DNA of 64,000 nt, from positions 1 to 64,000 of the forward strand of contig NZ_JAKTNT010000011.1 of NCBI RefSeq assembly GCF_022760925.1, read 5' to 3'. Shown here in pieces: positions 35,204-44,100 of the stretch. The notes beneath the pieces are model-generated. The model saw only the letters and a list, made by a program, of their open reading frames with translations. It searched no databases and was not told the origin of the DNA. A program made the position numbers and the translations under genes. How positions within the stretch are numbered: position 1 is the first letter of the stretch; each line of letters opens with the position of its first letter. This DNA comes from Thermus hydrothermalis (lineage in GTDB: Bacteria; Deinococcota; Deinococci; Deinococcales; Thermaceae).

Positions 35204-35568
35204 AGGCGGAAGGCCAGGGGAAGGAGCTCGCCTAGGGTCTTCTCCACGTACCCCTCGGGGCCGTGGAGAAGGACCGGGGTGTCGGGGGCCCCGAACTCCA
35301 TGAGCACCTGCCGGCACCCCCCACAAGGGGGGATGGGGCCTTTGGGGCTATAGATGTGCACCCGGTCTATGCGCCTTTTCCCCGCCAGGACCATGGCCGC
35401 CACGGCGTTCCGCTCGGCGCACTGGGAAAGGGGGAAGGAGGCGTTCTCCACGTTGACCCCTAGGAAGGCCTCCCCTTCCGCCTCCACCAAGGCCACCACG
35501 GGAAAGCCCGAGTAGGGGGCGTAGGCCCGGGCCACGTGGGCCTGCAAAAGTTTCCTAACCCCCTCCAT
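35200..35568 (-). CDS. cdd: Cytidine deaminase
   Basis: 122 aa, short tetrameric type. Zinc ligands Cys50 (QCAERNA, with catalytic Glu52), Cys82 and Cys85 (PPCGGCRQ). It converts cytidine and deoxycytidine to uridine forms in pyrimidine salvage. The ATG lies inside the end of the CNNM/CorC gene (14-nt overlap), so it is coupled to it. Confidence 0.96.
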   Translation of the reverse strand: MEGVRKLLQAHVARAYAPYSGFPVVALVEAEGEAFLGVNVENASFPLSQCAERNAVAAMVLAGKRRIDRVHIYSPKGPIPPCGGCRQVLMEFGAPDTPVLLHGPEGYVEKTLGELLPLAFRL

Positions 35569-36880
35569 GCTCCACCAGCCTTTCCACCCGTACCCGCTCT
35601 ATCCGCCTCTGGTCGGCGCTTTCCACCACGAAGCGGAAGCCCTGCCACTCCACGCTCTCCCCCACCCCGGGAATGCGGCCAAAGCGCTCGTAGAGGAAGC
35701 CGGAAAGCGTATCGTACTCCCCCTCGGGAAGCTCCACCCCCAAGGCCTCGGAAACCTCGTCCACGGGGGTCTGGGCCTGGATGGAGTAGGAGCCATCGGG
35801 CAGGCGGCGGATGGGGGCGTCCTCGGGCTCGTCGGTTTCGTCGTAGATCTCGCCCACGATCTCCTCCATCACGTCCTCCAGGGTGACGAGGCCCGCCGTG
35901 CCCCCGAACTCGTCCACCACGATGGCCAGGTGCACCTTGCGGCGGCGGAGCTCCCTAAGCAGGGTCCAGGCGTCCATGTTCTCCGGGACAAAGTAGGGAG
36001 GGTGGGCGATGGAGGCCACGGTCCTCCCCTTCAGGTCCTCCTCGCAGTAGTAGTCCAAGAGGTCCTTGGCGTAGGCCACCCCCACGATGTGGTCCACGCT
36101 TTCCCGGTAGACGGGGATGCGGCTATAGCGGTGCTCGCGGAAGAGCTGGAGGAGGTCTTCCAAGGTGGCCTCCGCCTCTATGGCCACCATCTCCACCCGG
36201 GGGGTCATGATCTCCCGCACCGGGGTTTCCTCCAACTCCAGGATGGAGTGGATCATCTCCTCCTCCTGGGCCTCAATGGTCCCCGACTCCTCTGCGCCCG
36301 CCAGAATGAGCCGAAGTTCCTCTTCCGAAACCAAGGGGGTGTTCCGGGGCTCGAGGCCCAGAAGCCGCAAAATGCCTCCCGAAACCCAGCTGAAAAACCG
36401 CCCCAGGGGGTAAAAGAGGACGGAGAGGAAGTAGATGGGCCACGCCGCCACCCGGGCCAGGGCCTCGGCGTGGTGCACGGCGATGGACTTGGGGGTGATC
36501 TCGCCGAAGAAGAGGATCAAAAAGGTCATGACCCCGGTGGCGAGCCCCACCCCCCAAGAGCCAAAGGCCCGGGTGGCCAGGTCCGTCACCAAGGCGGTGG
36601 CGGCGATGTTCACCAGGTTGTTGCCCACCAGGATGGTGGTGAGAAACCGGGTGATGTCCCGGGCAAGGAGGGTATAGGGGCCGTTCTTCGCCTCCGCCAG
36701 CTCCTTGAGTTTCCACGGGTAAAGGGCGGTGAAGGCGGTCTCGCTGGCGGAGAAAAAGGCGGAAAGGCCCAGGAAGAGGACCAGAAGAAAAAGGTCCCCA
36801 GGGCTTGGGGCTTGGGTTTGGGCCAGGGCTAGGGAACCGAAGGGGAGAAAGAAGAGCCACCGACTGGGAGGTCTGTCCAT
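35555..36880 (-). CDS. CNNM/CorC-type transporter with CBS pair
   Basis: 441 aa from ATG 36880. A DUF21 membrane domain (three to four helices, residues about 25-180, with FFSASETAFTAL and ILFFGEITPKS) is followed by a CBS pair (about 205-325) and a C-terminal CorC_HlyC domain ending at VVESADQRRIERV. Members of this family export Mg2+ or Co2+ (older name 'hemolysin'). The first 18 residues look signal-like. The in-frame ATG 36895 lies inside the -10 TACAAT (36894-36899), so 36880 is preferred with a leader of only a few bases. Confidence 0.9.
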   Translation of the reverse strand: MDRPPSRWLFFLPFGSLALAQTQAPSPGDLFLLVLFLGLSAFFSASETAFTALYPWKLKELAEAKNGPYTLLARDITRFLTTILVGNNLVNIAATALVTDLATRAFGSWGVGLATGVMTFLILFFGEITPKSIAVHHAEALARVAAWPIYFLSVLFYPLGRFFSWVSGGILRLLGLEPRNTPLVSEEELRLILAGAEESGTIEAQEEEMIHSILELEETPVREIMTPRVEMVAIEAEATLEDLLQLFREHRYSRIPVYRESVDHIVGVAYAKDLLDYYCEEDLKGRTVASIAHPPYFVPENMDAWTLLRELRRRKVHLAIVVDEFGGTAGLVTLEDVMEEIVGEIYDETDEPEDAPIRRLPDGSYSIQAQTPVDEVSEALGVELPEGEYDTLSGFLYERFGRIPGVGESVEWQGFRFVVESADQRRIERVRVERLVEHGGG

Positions 36881-36923
36881 ATCACCTGGGCCCATTGTAC
36901 ACCATGGGGGCGTGTGGCCCCGC

Positions 36924-36952
36924 TTGCCCTTTTTTATTGACGGCCTTATATA
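36924..36952 (+). promoter_or_regulatory. Candidate promoter of the marR-efflux operon
   Basis: -35 TTGCCC (36924-36929), 17 bp, -10 TATATA (36947-36952); TATAGT at 36949-36954 is an alternative -10. It lies 10 bp before ATG 36963 and is divergent from the CorC promoter (TACAAT 36894-36899), so the MarR protein may bind this gap. Confidence 0.45.
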
Positions 36953-36962
36953 GTTGAAGGGT

Positions 36963-37397
36963 ATGAATGGTCCCCCGGCATCCCTGGTGGAGGAACTCTC
37001 CCAACTGGGCTACGCCCTGATGCGCCTCCTCTTTTCCCGGGCCAAGGAGGTCTTCGCCCAGGAAGGGCTTTCCCTCCTGCAGGCGGAGGTGCTCCGCCTG
37101 GTGAAGGAAGGGGTGCGCCTTCCCTCCCGCCTGGCGGAGCATTTGGAGATCCTTCCCTCCCAGGTTTCCCACCTCCTCGCCTCCCTGGAGGAAACGGGCC
37201 TCCTCCGCCGGCATCCGGACCCTTCGGACCGGAGGCGGGTCCAGCTAGAGCTCACCCCGGAAGGGGAGGCGGTGGCCCTGCGGCTCAAGGAGGCCTGGCT
37301 CCGCGTCTTCGGCCAAACTCTGGCCCGGCTAAGCCCGGAGGAGCTTGGCACCTTCCGAACGCTCCTTGCCAAGCTTACGGAGGTGGAACGTGGCTAG
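36963..37397 (+). CDS. MarR-family transcriptional regulator
   Basis: 144 aa from ATG 36963 (GAAGGG just upstream). Helical dimer region, then the winged helix with PSRLAEHLEILPSQVSHLLASLEE as helix-turn-helix (about 50-75) and the wing motif HPDPSDRRRVQLELTPEG (about 80-98). MarR proteins usually repress the pump genes beside them and let go when bound by small hydrophobic or phenolic ligands. First gene of a six-gene efflux operon; the next gene starts within its last codons. Confidence 0.92.
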   Translation: MNGPPASLVEELSQLGYALMRLLFSRAKEVFAQEGLSLLQAEVLRLVKEGVRLPSRLAEHLEILPSQVSHLLASLEETGLLRRHPDPSDRRRVQLELTPEGEAVALRLKEAWLRVFGQTLARLSPEELGTFRTLLAKLTEVERG

Positions 37398-38655
37398 GCT
37401 ATGGGCGCTTGCCCTTCTCCTCGCACCAGCCCTGGCCCAGGGGGCCCTAAGCCCCCTCAAGGAGCACCCCTTAAAGCGGCAGGCCGAGGCTTACCTCCTG
37501 GCGGCGGCCAAGGCCTTGGAGGCGCAAAGCGCTCCCGTGGCCCTAAGCCTCCAAGGAAACTACGGCCGCCTGGGCTACGAGTGCACCCCCCAGGCCCTTT
37601 GCGCAAGCCTTCCCCAGGACGCCAAGGCCCTCACCCTGGCCCTGGTCCTCACCCCCTTCCCCTTTGGCGAGGCCGCCGACGGGATAGAACGGGCGCGCAT
37701 CGGCCTCAGGCGGGCCGAACTTGCCTACCGCAAGACCCTCACCGCCCTCCAGGCCCAGGCGGTGGCCGCCCATGGACGCTACCGGGAAGCCCTTTTGGGG
37801 GTACGGCTGGCGGAGAAGGGCCTGGAGCTTGCCCAGCTCGCCCTGGAAGCCGCCAAAAAGCGCCAAGCGAGCCCCAAGGAGCTAAGGGAGGCGGAGCTAT
37901 CCCTAAGGGAGGCGCAAAACCGGCTAGCGGAGGCGGAGCTTGGCCAAAAGCTTGCGGAGGAGGCGGCGGAGGGGCTTGTGGACCTGAAAGCCCCCCTGCC
38001 CGAAATCCCCCCGCCCCAAGGCACCACGCCCTTGAGCCTCGAGGAGGCCCGGCTGGCCTTAGCCGAGGCGAAAATCGGGGAAAGGGCCGCCTGGCGCAAC
38101 CTCCTCCCCACCCTCCAGGGAAGCCTCAACCTCTACCCTTCGGGGAACGACACCCTTTCCCTAAGCCTCTCCAGCAAGGACCTGAGGCCCACCCTGGCCT
38201 ACACCCGCCAGGACCCCGCCCGCCCCCCCACCACCCTCCCCGCCGGCCAGTACCGGACCACGGAGGAGCTTAGGCTTACCCTCTCCCTCACCCTCTCCCC
38301 GGGCCTCCTCTCCGCCTACGAGGCAGCCCAGGCCCAGGTGCGGGGAGCGGAGGAGGCGCTAAGGGCGGCGGAGATCCAGGCCAATCTGGACAAAGCCCGT
38401 TTGGAAAACGCCCTGAAAACCGCCGAGGCTAGCCTCACCCTCGCCCGCCTCCGCCAAGAGGCGGCGCAGAAAGCCCTGGAAGAAGCGCAAAAGCGGCTCG
38501 CCCTGGGCTTAGAAAGCCCCTTGGGCGTCCTGCAAGCGGAGCTAGGCCTACTGCAAGCGGAGCTTGGCCTACTCCAGGCGGAAAACAACCTGAGGAACCG
38601 GCGTATGGAGCTTTACCAGTTTTACGGCGAAATCCTTCCGGAGGTGGCGCAATGA
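37390..38655 (+). CDS. TolC-like outer-membrane efflux protein (1)
   Basis: 421 aa from GTG 37390, with GGAGGTG five bases upstream, overlapping the marR stop. Signal peptide (LWALALLLAPALAQG), then two long coiled-coil halves rich in Ala/Glu/Leu typical of outer-membrane efflux proteins, separated by beta segments (for example LSLSLSSKDLRPTLAYTR). The C-terminal helix has three tandem 7-residue units LG-LQAE (DNA 38521-38583). It would form the outer duct of the RND pump downstream. Confidence 0.85.
   Translation: MARLWALALLLAPALAQGALSPLKEHPLKRQAEAYLLAAAKALEAQSAPVALSLQGNYGRLGYECTPQALCASLPQDAKALTLALVLTPFPFGEAADGIERARIGLRRAELAYRKTLTALQAQAVAAHGRYREALLGVRLAEKGLELAQLALEAAKKRQASPKELREAELSLREAQNRLAEAELGQKLAEEAAEGLVDLKAPLPEIPPPQGTTPLSLEEARLALAEAKIGERAAWRNLLPTLQGSLNLYPSGNDTLSLSLSSKDLRPTLAYTRQDPARPPTTLPAGQYRTTEELRLTLSLTLSPGLLSAYEAAQAQVRGAEEALRAAEIQANLDKARLENALKTAEASLTLARLRQEAAQKALEEAQKRLALGLESPLGVLQAELGLLQAELGLLQAENNLRNRRMELYQFYGEILPEVAQ
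38521..38583 (+). repeat. Three tandem 21-bp units in the first tolC-like gene
   Basis: Units 38521-38541, 38542-38562 and 38563-38583 each encode the heptad LG[VL]LQAE. The pattern LGLLQQE-LALLQAE-LALEQAK occurs at the matching place of the second tolC-like protein, so the heptads are ancestral. Confidence 0.8.
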
Positions 38656-39617
38656 AGAGGCTTCTTTGGACCCTGGCCTTGTTGGTCCCCGTCCTGGCCC
38701 AACCCCTCCCCGAGGCCCTCAAGAAGGCCCCGGAGGTGGCGGCCGTGGTCACGGCCCGGTGGGAATACGAGATGCGGCAAAAGGACCTCGCCCGCACCCT
38801 GCAAGACCCCTTGCGCACCCCCCTGGCCGAGCTCCAGGCGCGCCAGGCGGAGGCCCTGGCCAAGGCCAAGCTGGAAAGGGCCCTGGCCCAAGCGGAAAGC
38901 GATATCGTTTCCGCCTACGCCCAGGCGCGGGAGGCAAGCCTCCAGGCGGCCCTGGCGGCCAAGGCCTTGGAGGTGGCGGAGCTTGGGCTGAGGGCGGCGG
39001 AGGTGCGGGTTAAGGGCGGTGGGGCCACTAGCCTGGACCTCCTGGAGGCGCAAAACCGCGTCCTCGAGGCCCGCAAGAACCTGGAAGCCGCCAAGCGCGG
39101 GGAGGAAAGCGCCCTGGCCGCCCTCGCCAACCTGGTGGGCCCCTGGAAGCCCGAGGCCGTGGCCGAGCTTCCCCCCCTGCCCCAGGCGGGCCTGGTGGAG
39201 GCGCTTTTGGGGGCCCATGCCGACCTCTTGAACCTAAGGCAGTCCCTAGAGCTTCTCCGCTTCCAGCGGGGCCTTCTGGACGAAAGCTTCGCCCCGAGGA
39301 AGGACATGGAGGCCCTGGAGGACCAGGCGAAAACCCTGGAGGAAAACCTTAAGATCCTGGAGCGTTCCCTCCGGGTGGGCCTCGAGGCCCGCTTCGCCCA
39401 GCTCTCCCCCCTCCTCCAAGGGGTAAAGACGGCGGAAGAAGCCTACCGGGCGGCCAAGGAGCGGTACCAGGCGGAAGAAAAACGCTTCCAGGCCGGGCTT
39501 ACCAGCCGCCTAGGCCTCCTGCAACAGGAGCTCGCCCTCCTCCAGGCGGAACTCGCCCTGGAGCAGGCCAAGCACGCCTACCTGAAGGCCTACTACGGCC
39601 TTCTGGCCTCGAGGTGA
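38652..39617 (+). CDS. TolC-like outer-membrane efflux protein (2), short
   Basis: 321 aa with its own signal peptide (LLWTLALLVPVLAQ). Long coiled-coil helices with the TolC-type KGGGATSLDLLEAQNRVLEARKN segment (about 122-143) and a C-terminal heptad helix LGLLQQELALLQAEL. At 321 aa it is about 100 residues shorter than its neighbour and most TolC proteins, so beta-barrel strands may be reduced. ATG overlaps the stop of the first tolC-like gene. Two TolC-like subunits in tandem could build a hetero-oligomeric duct. Confidence 0.82.
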   Translation: MKRLLWTLALLVPVLAQPLPEALKKAPEVAAVVTARWEYEMRQKDLARTLQDPLRTPLAELQARQAEALAKAKLERALAQAESDIVSAYAQAREASLQAALAAKALEVAELGLRAAEVRVKGGGATSLDLLEAQNRVLEARKNLEAAKRGEESALAALANLVGPWKPEAVAELPPLPQAGLVEALLGAHADLLNLRQSLELLRFQRGLLDESFAPRKDMEALEDQAKTLEENLKILERSLRVGLEARFAQLSPLLQGVKTAEEAYRAAKERYQAEEKRFQAGLTSRLGLLQQELALLQAELALEQAKHAYLKAYYGLLASR

Positions 39618-39619
39618 GC

Positions 39620-40801
39620 ATGAAGCGCCTTTGGCTCCTCCTTCCCCTCTTCCTCGCCGCCTGCGCCCCCAAAAAGGCCGAGGCCCCCGCCCCTGAGGCC
39701 CAAGGCCCCTTGCGGGTGGAGGTGCGGGTGGTGGTGGCCGCGCCCGGGGTCCTGGAGCGGGAGAGCAAAGCCTCCGCCAGCCTCCAGGCGGAACGGGATA
39801 GCCTGGTGGCCGCCGGGGCCTCGGGCCGGGTGGTGCGCACCCTTCCGGCGGGAACCCGGGTCCAGGCGGGGGAAGGCGTGGTCTATCTGGACCCCGCCCC
39901 CTTCCAAGAAGCCCTAGAGGCGGCGCGGCTAAACCTCAAGCAGGCCGAGGCCAACCTGGAAAGGGCCAGGAACCAGCTTGCGGGAAACCGCACGGCCCTC
40001 GCCGCCCAGCTCCAGGCGGCGGAAGCCCAGCTCCAGGCGGCAAAGCGCCGCTACGAGGAGGGCAAAGCCCTCCTGGAGGCGGGCGCCCTCGCCCCCTTGG
40101 ACCTCAAGGCCCTGGAGGCCAACCTCCACCAGGCGAAAAGCGCCTACGAGAACGCCAAGGAGGCCCTGGCCCGCCTGGAGCGGGCCGAGGACATCCGCCT
40201 TCTGGAACTGCAGGTGGAGGCGGCCAGGCTCCAGGTGCGCCAAGCGGAGCGGAACCTGAAAGAGAGCGTGGTCCGGGCTCCCTTTAGCGGGGAGGTGGTG
40301 GAGGTCTTCGTGAAGGAGGGCGAGTTCCTGGGGGTGGGAAGCCGCGCCTTCCGCCTGGCCACCACAGACCGGCTCCTCGCCAAGCTCTACCTGCCCCCGG
40401 AAAAGGCCCAGGCCCTCACCCCGGAAACCCCCTTCACCCTCCGGCAAAACGGCAAGGCGGTGGGGGCAAGGCTCTTGCGCAAGACCGACCTCCCCGGCCA
40501 GACCCGGCTCGTGGAGGTGGTGCTCACGCCCCTTGCCCCCCTCCTTCCCGGGCCCGCCGAGGTGCGCTACCGGGAAAGGGTGGCGGAGGGTATCCTCATC
40601 CCCGCAGGGGCGGTGCGGGCCGAGGAAGGGCAAGGGGTGGTGTACCTCCTGGAGGGCGAGCGGGCGAAGAAGCAGCCCGTGCGCCTGGTGGCCCAAGAAG
40701 GGGACAAGGCGGTGGTGGAAGGCCTTCCCGAAGGCGCTAAGGTCATCTACCCCGTCCCCGAAGGGCTAAGGGACGGGGACCCCGTGGAGGTGGTGCCGTG
40801 A
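39620..40801 (+). CDS. RND membrane fusion (periplasmic adaptor) lipoprotein
   Basis: 393 aa from ATG 39620 (GAGGTGA upstream; GTG 39614 is a possible alternative). Lipobox LAAC with Cys15. A lipoyl half (GRVVRTLPAGTRVQAGEGVVYLD) is followed by a long alpha-hairpin (about 95-210), the second lipoyl half (VRAPFSGEVVEVFVKEGEFLG), a beta-barrel and a membrane-proximal domain. It bridges the RND pump and the TolC-like channels. The RND start overlaps its stop (GTGA). Confidence 0.92.
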   Translation: MKRLWLLLPLFLAACAPKKAEAPAPEAQGPLRVEVRVVVAAPGVLERESKASASLQAERDSLVAAGASGRVVRTLPAGTRVQAGEGVVYLDPAPFQEALEAARLNLKQAEANLERARNQLAGNRTALAAQLQAAEAQLQAAKRRYEEGKALLEAGALAPLDLKALEANLHQAKSAYENAKEALARLERAEDIRLLELQVEAARLQVRQAERNLKESVVRAPFSGEVVEVFVKEGEFLGVGSRAFRLATTDRLLAKLYLPPEKAQALTPETPFTLRQNGKAVGARLLRKTDLPGQTRLVEVVLTPLAPLLPGPAEVRYRERVAEGILIPAGAVRAEEGQGVVYLLEGERAKKQPVRLVAQEGDKAVVEGLPEGAKVIYPVPEGLRDGDPVEVVP

Positions 40802-43800
40802 GGGAAAACCCCCTGGTGGCCTTCTTCGTGGAGCGCTTCGTCTTCGCCACGGCCATCTTCGTGGGGCTCGTGCTGGTGGGGCTCCTTTTGGGCCTGGGCC
40901 TTGGGGTGGAGCTCCTTCCCCGCTTCAGCGTGCCGGTGGTGGCGGTTTCCACCAGCTACCCCGGGGCCGGCCCCGAGGAGGTGGCGGAGCAGGTTTCCAA
41001 GCCCTTAGAGGACGCCCTTTCCACCCTAAGCGGGGTGGACACCATCGGTTCCAGCTCCACGGAAGGGTTCAGCCTGGTCTTCGTCCAGTTCCAGCAGGGG
41101 GTGGACGTGGACCGGGCGGCGGTGGAGGTGAGCCAAAAGGTGGCCGCCGCCCGGGGGCAACTCCCCCGGGACGCCTCCGCCCCCGTGGTGCAGAAGTTTG
41201 ACCCCTCGGCGAGCCCCATCCTTTACATCGCCCTCGAGGCCCCCGGGGAGGACCTCTCCCAGGTCCTCCGCTACGCCGAGCGCACCCTGAAGCCCAAGCT
41301 CCAGCTCGTCCAGGGGGTGGCGGACATCCGCCTCACCGGGGCCCCCAAACGGGCCATCCGCATCTACCTGGACCCCGACCGCCTCCAGGCCCTGGGCGTC
41401 TCCCCCCTCCAGGTGGTCCAAGCCCTCTCCCAGTCGGCCCTGAACCTCCCCTTGGGAAGCCTCACGGAGGGGGAAAGGCGCCTCGTCTACACCCTTAGGA
41501 ACACCCCCGCCACGGCGGAGGAGGTGGCGAACCTCCTGCTGGACGCAAACCGGGGCCTACGGGTGAGGGACGTGGCCCGGGTGGCGGAGGAAAGCGATAG
41601 CCCCACCACCCTCAACCGCCTAAACGGCCGCCCCGCCGTCCTCATGGCCGTGGTGAAGACCCCAGACGCCAACGCCGTGGCCGTGGCGGACGGGGTGCGG
41701 AAGGCCCTTCAGGAAACCCCCTTACCCAAGGGGTACAAGGCGGAGGTGGCCCTGGACACCACCCGCTTCATCCGGGCGGCGGTGCAGGACACGGTGCGGG
41801 AGGCCTTCTTGGCCGCCTTGGCCGTATCCCTGGTGGTCCTCGTCTTCTTGGGAAAGCTCAACTCCGTCTTCTCCGTGATCCTGGCCATCCCCATCACCCT
41901 TTCCGGGGCCATCCTCCTCTTCGGGGTCCTGGGCTTCACCTATAACCTCATCAGCCTCCTCGCCCTCACCGTGGCGGTGGGCATCGTGGTGGACGACTCC
42001 ATCGTGGTGGCGGAAAACATTGACCGCTACCGCAGGATGGGCTACGGCCTCAAGGAGGCGGTGCTGAAGGGGGCCAGCGAGGTGAGCGTGGCGGTGGCGG
42101 CGGCCACCCTAAGCCTCCTCGCCGTTTTCCTCCCCATCAGCTTCCTCCCGGGGATCATCGGCCAGATCTTCCAGCAGTTCGGCCTGGGCATGGCGGCGGC
42201 CATCGCCGTGAGCTGGTTGGAAGCCCTCCTCTTCCTCACCGTCCGCCTGGCCTACTTCCCCGACCCCGAGCCCCCGAGCCTTAAGGAGGCCCTCTTGGCC
42301 CTGCGGAAACTCCCTTCCGACCTCCGCTGGGCCTACCGAAGGGGCTACCGAGGCCCCACGGGGCTCCTTTTGGGCCTCCTCTCCGCCTTCCTCCTTTACC
42401 GGCAAGGGCTTCCCTACCTCCTTCTCCTCCCCCTCTACCCCGCCCTCCTCGCCCTCCTGCGCTACCTGGGCCGCTTCCTCTTGGACCTGGCGGGGGCCGT
42501 GGCCCGAGGCCTCCACGCCGCCGCTGAAAGTAGCCTAGAACGGCTCACGGAGGCCTACGCCCGGGCCCTAAAAGGGACCTTAGCCCGCCCAGGCTTCGTC
42601 CTAGGGCTTGCCGCCTTGGCTTTCCTTTCCATCTTTCCCATCCTGCCCCGCATCCCCTTCAACTTCACCCCCCGCTCGGACACCGGGGTCCTCACCGCCA
42701 CCCTCCTCCTCCCCAAGGACACCCCCCTCTCCGTCTCCGACCGGGCGGCCAGGACCCTGGAGGCCTACTTCCTCGCCCACCCCGCCGTGGCCCAGGTGGT
42801 GACCACCGTGGGGGCAAGCGCCACGGGGGGCGCCCAGGTGGGGGACCCTTCAAGGGTGCAACTCCAGATCGTCCTCAAGCCCAAGCACGAGCGGGAGGAC
42901 ATCTTCACCCTCACGGAGGCCTTTAACCGCGAGGGCAAGGACCTCCTAAAAGGGTTTCCCGGGGCCGACCTCAGGGTCTTGGCCCAGACGGGGCCCGAGG
43001 CGGGGGACGCCGATCTGCAGTTCTTCCTGGTGAGCCCGGACCGGAAGCTCCTGGAGGAGCGCACGGGGGCCATCGTGGACCTCATCGCCCAAAAGCCCTA
43101 CGTGCTGAACGTGAAGAGCACCCTCGAGGCCACCCAACGGGAGCGGGTCTTCGTCCCCGATCCCGCCCGGCTTTCCGGCACCGGCCTCACCCCCCAGGAC
43201 GTGGCCCAGGTTTTGCGGCTATACCTTTCGGGAACCCAGGCGGCCACGGCCCGCCGGGGCGGGGAGGAGTTCCCCATCGTGGTCCAAATGGACCCCTTGC
43301 GCCTGGGGAGGGAGGGCGACCTCCTCTCCCTGCCCGTCTACGCCCCCGCCCTCCAGGCCTTCCTGCCCCTTTCCAGCCTGGGGAGTTTCCAGGAGCGTCC
43401 CGGCCCCACCCTCATCTCCCGCCGCAACCAGGCCTACGCCGCCGGAGTGAACATCAACCTACGCCCCGACGCCCCAGGAAGCTTCCAGATCCAACAGGAA
43501 CTCACCCAAGAGCTCCGGGAGAAGGGGCTTTTGGGCGATGGGGTGGAGCTCGTGGCCACGGGCCTGGGGAGCTTCACCGGGGAGCTCGCCCGCCTGGCCC
43601 CTCTGGCCTTCCTCCTGGCCTTGGTCCTCAACTACCTGGTCATCGCCAGCCAGTTCAACGCCTGGCGCTACCCCCTTTACCTCCTCCTCCCCGTTCCCCT
43701 GGCCCTGGTGGGGGCCTTTTGGCTCACCTACCTCCTGGGTACGGGCCTGGACGTGATCAGCGTGCTGGGGGTGGTGATGCTCATCGGCCTCGTGACCAAG

Positions 43801-44097
43801 AACGCCATCCTGCTCCTGGACTTTGCCGTGAAGCGGATGCGGGAGATGCCCTTGAAGGAGGCCCTGGTGGAGGCGGCCAGGCTCAGGCTCAGGCCCATCC
43901 TCATGACCACCCTTACCGTGCTCATCATCAGCCTCCCCCTCCTCCTGGGCACGGGGGAAGGGGCGGAATACCGCAGGCCCCTTGGGGTCATCATCCTGGG
44001 CGGGCTCCTCTCCTCCACCCTCCTCACCCTCTTCGTGGTGCCCGCCGCCTTCTACGCCTTTGAGGGCCGAAGGGCCAAGGTGCCCGTCCTGAGGTGA
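40798..44097 (+). CDS. RND-family efflux pump (AcrB/HAE type)
   Basis: 1099 aa with the RND topology: TM1 (about 14-36), first periplasmic loop (about 40-330), TM2-TM6, second large loop (about 640-950), and TM8-12. The proton-relay pair Asp399-Asp400 in VGIVVDDSIVVAENI is intact, so the pump should be active. The inserted segment between TM6 and TM7 (about 495-560) is longer than in AcrB and contains extra hydrophobic stretches. Substrates cannot be read from sequence, but the HAE sub-family exports hydrophobic compounds. GTG overlaps the MFP stop. Confidence 0.94.
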   Translation: MRENPLVAFFVERFVFATAIFVGLVLVGLLLGLGLGVELLPRFSVPVVAVSTSYPGAGPEEVAEQVSKPLEDALSTLSGVDTIGSSSTEGFSLVFVQFQQGVDVDRAAVEVSQKVAAARGQLPRDASAPVVQKFDPSASPILYIALEAPGEDLSQVLRYAERTLKPKLQLVQGVADIRLTGAPKRAIRIYLDPDRLQALGVSPLQVVQALSQSALNLPLGSLTEGERRLVYTLRNTPATAEEVANLLLDANRGLRVRDVARVAEESDSPTTLNRLNGRPAVLMAVVKTPDANAVAVADGVRKALQETPLPKGYKAEVALDTTRFIRAAVQDTVREAFLAALAVSLVVLVFLGKLNSVFSVILAIPITLSGAILLFGVLGFTYNLISLLALTVAVGIVVDDSIVVAENIDRYRRMGYGLKEAVLKGASEVSVAVAAATLSLLAVFLPISFLPGIIGQIFQQFGLGMAAAIAVSWLEALLFLTVRLAYFPDPEPPSLKEALLALRKLPSDLRWAYRRGYRGPTGLLLGLLSAFLLYRQGLPYLLLLPLYPALLALLRYLGRFLLDLAGAVARGLHAAAESSLERLTEAYARALKGTLARPGFVLGLAALAFLSIFPILPRIPFNFTPRSDTGVLTATLLLPKDTPLSVSDRAARTLEAYFLAHPAVAQVVTTVGASATGGAQVGDPSRVQLQIVLKPKHEREDIFTLTEAFNREGKDLLKGFPGADLRVLAQTGPEAGDADLQFFLVSPDRKLLEERTGAIVDLIAQKPYVLNVKSTLEATQRERVFVPDPARLSGTGLTPQDVAQVLRLYLSGTQAATARRGGEEFPIVVQMDPLRLGREGDLLSLPVYAPALQAFLPLSSLGSFQERPGPTLISRRNQAYAAGVNINLRPDAPGSFQIQQELTQELREKGLLGDGVELVATGLGSFTGELARLAPLAFLLALVLNYLVIASQFNAWRYPLYLLLPVPLALVGAFWLTYLLGTGLDVISVLGVVMLIGLVTKNAILLLDFAVKRMREMPLKEALVEAARLRLRPILMTTLTVLIISLPLLLGTGEGAEYRRPLGVIILGGLLSSTLLTLFVVPAAFYAFEGRRAKVPVLR

Positions 44098-44100
44098 AGC

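Noticed and set aside
37390-39617. The two tolC-like genes as one gene split by a frameshift
   Set aside because: Each has its own signal peptide, full coiled-coil pattern and stop/start overlap (ATGA), and both contain the C-terminal heptads. They are paralogues, not fragments.
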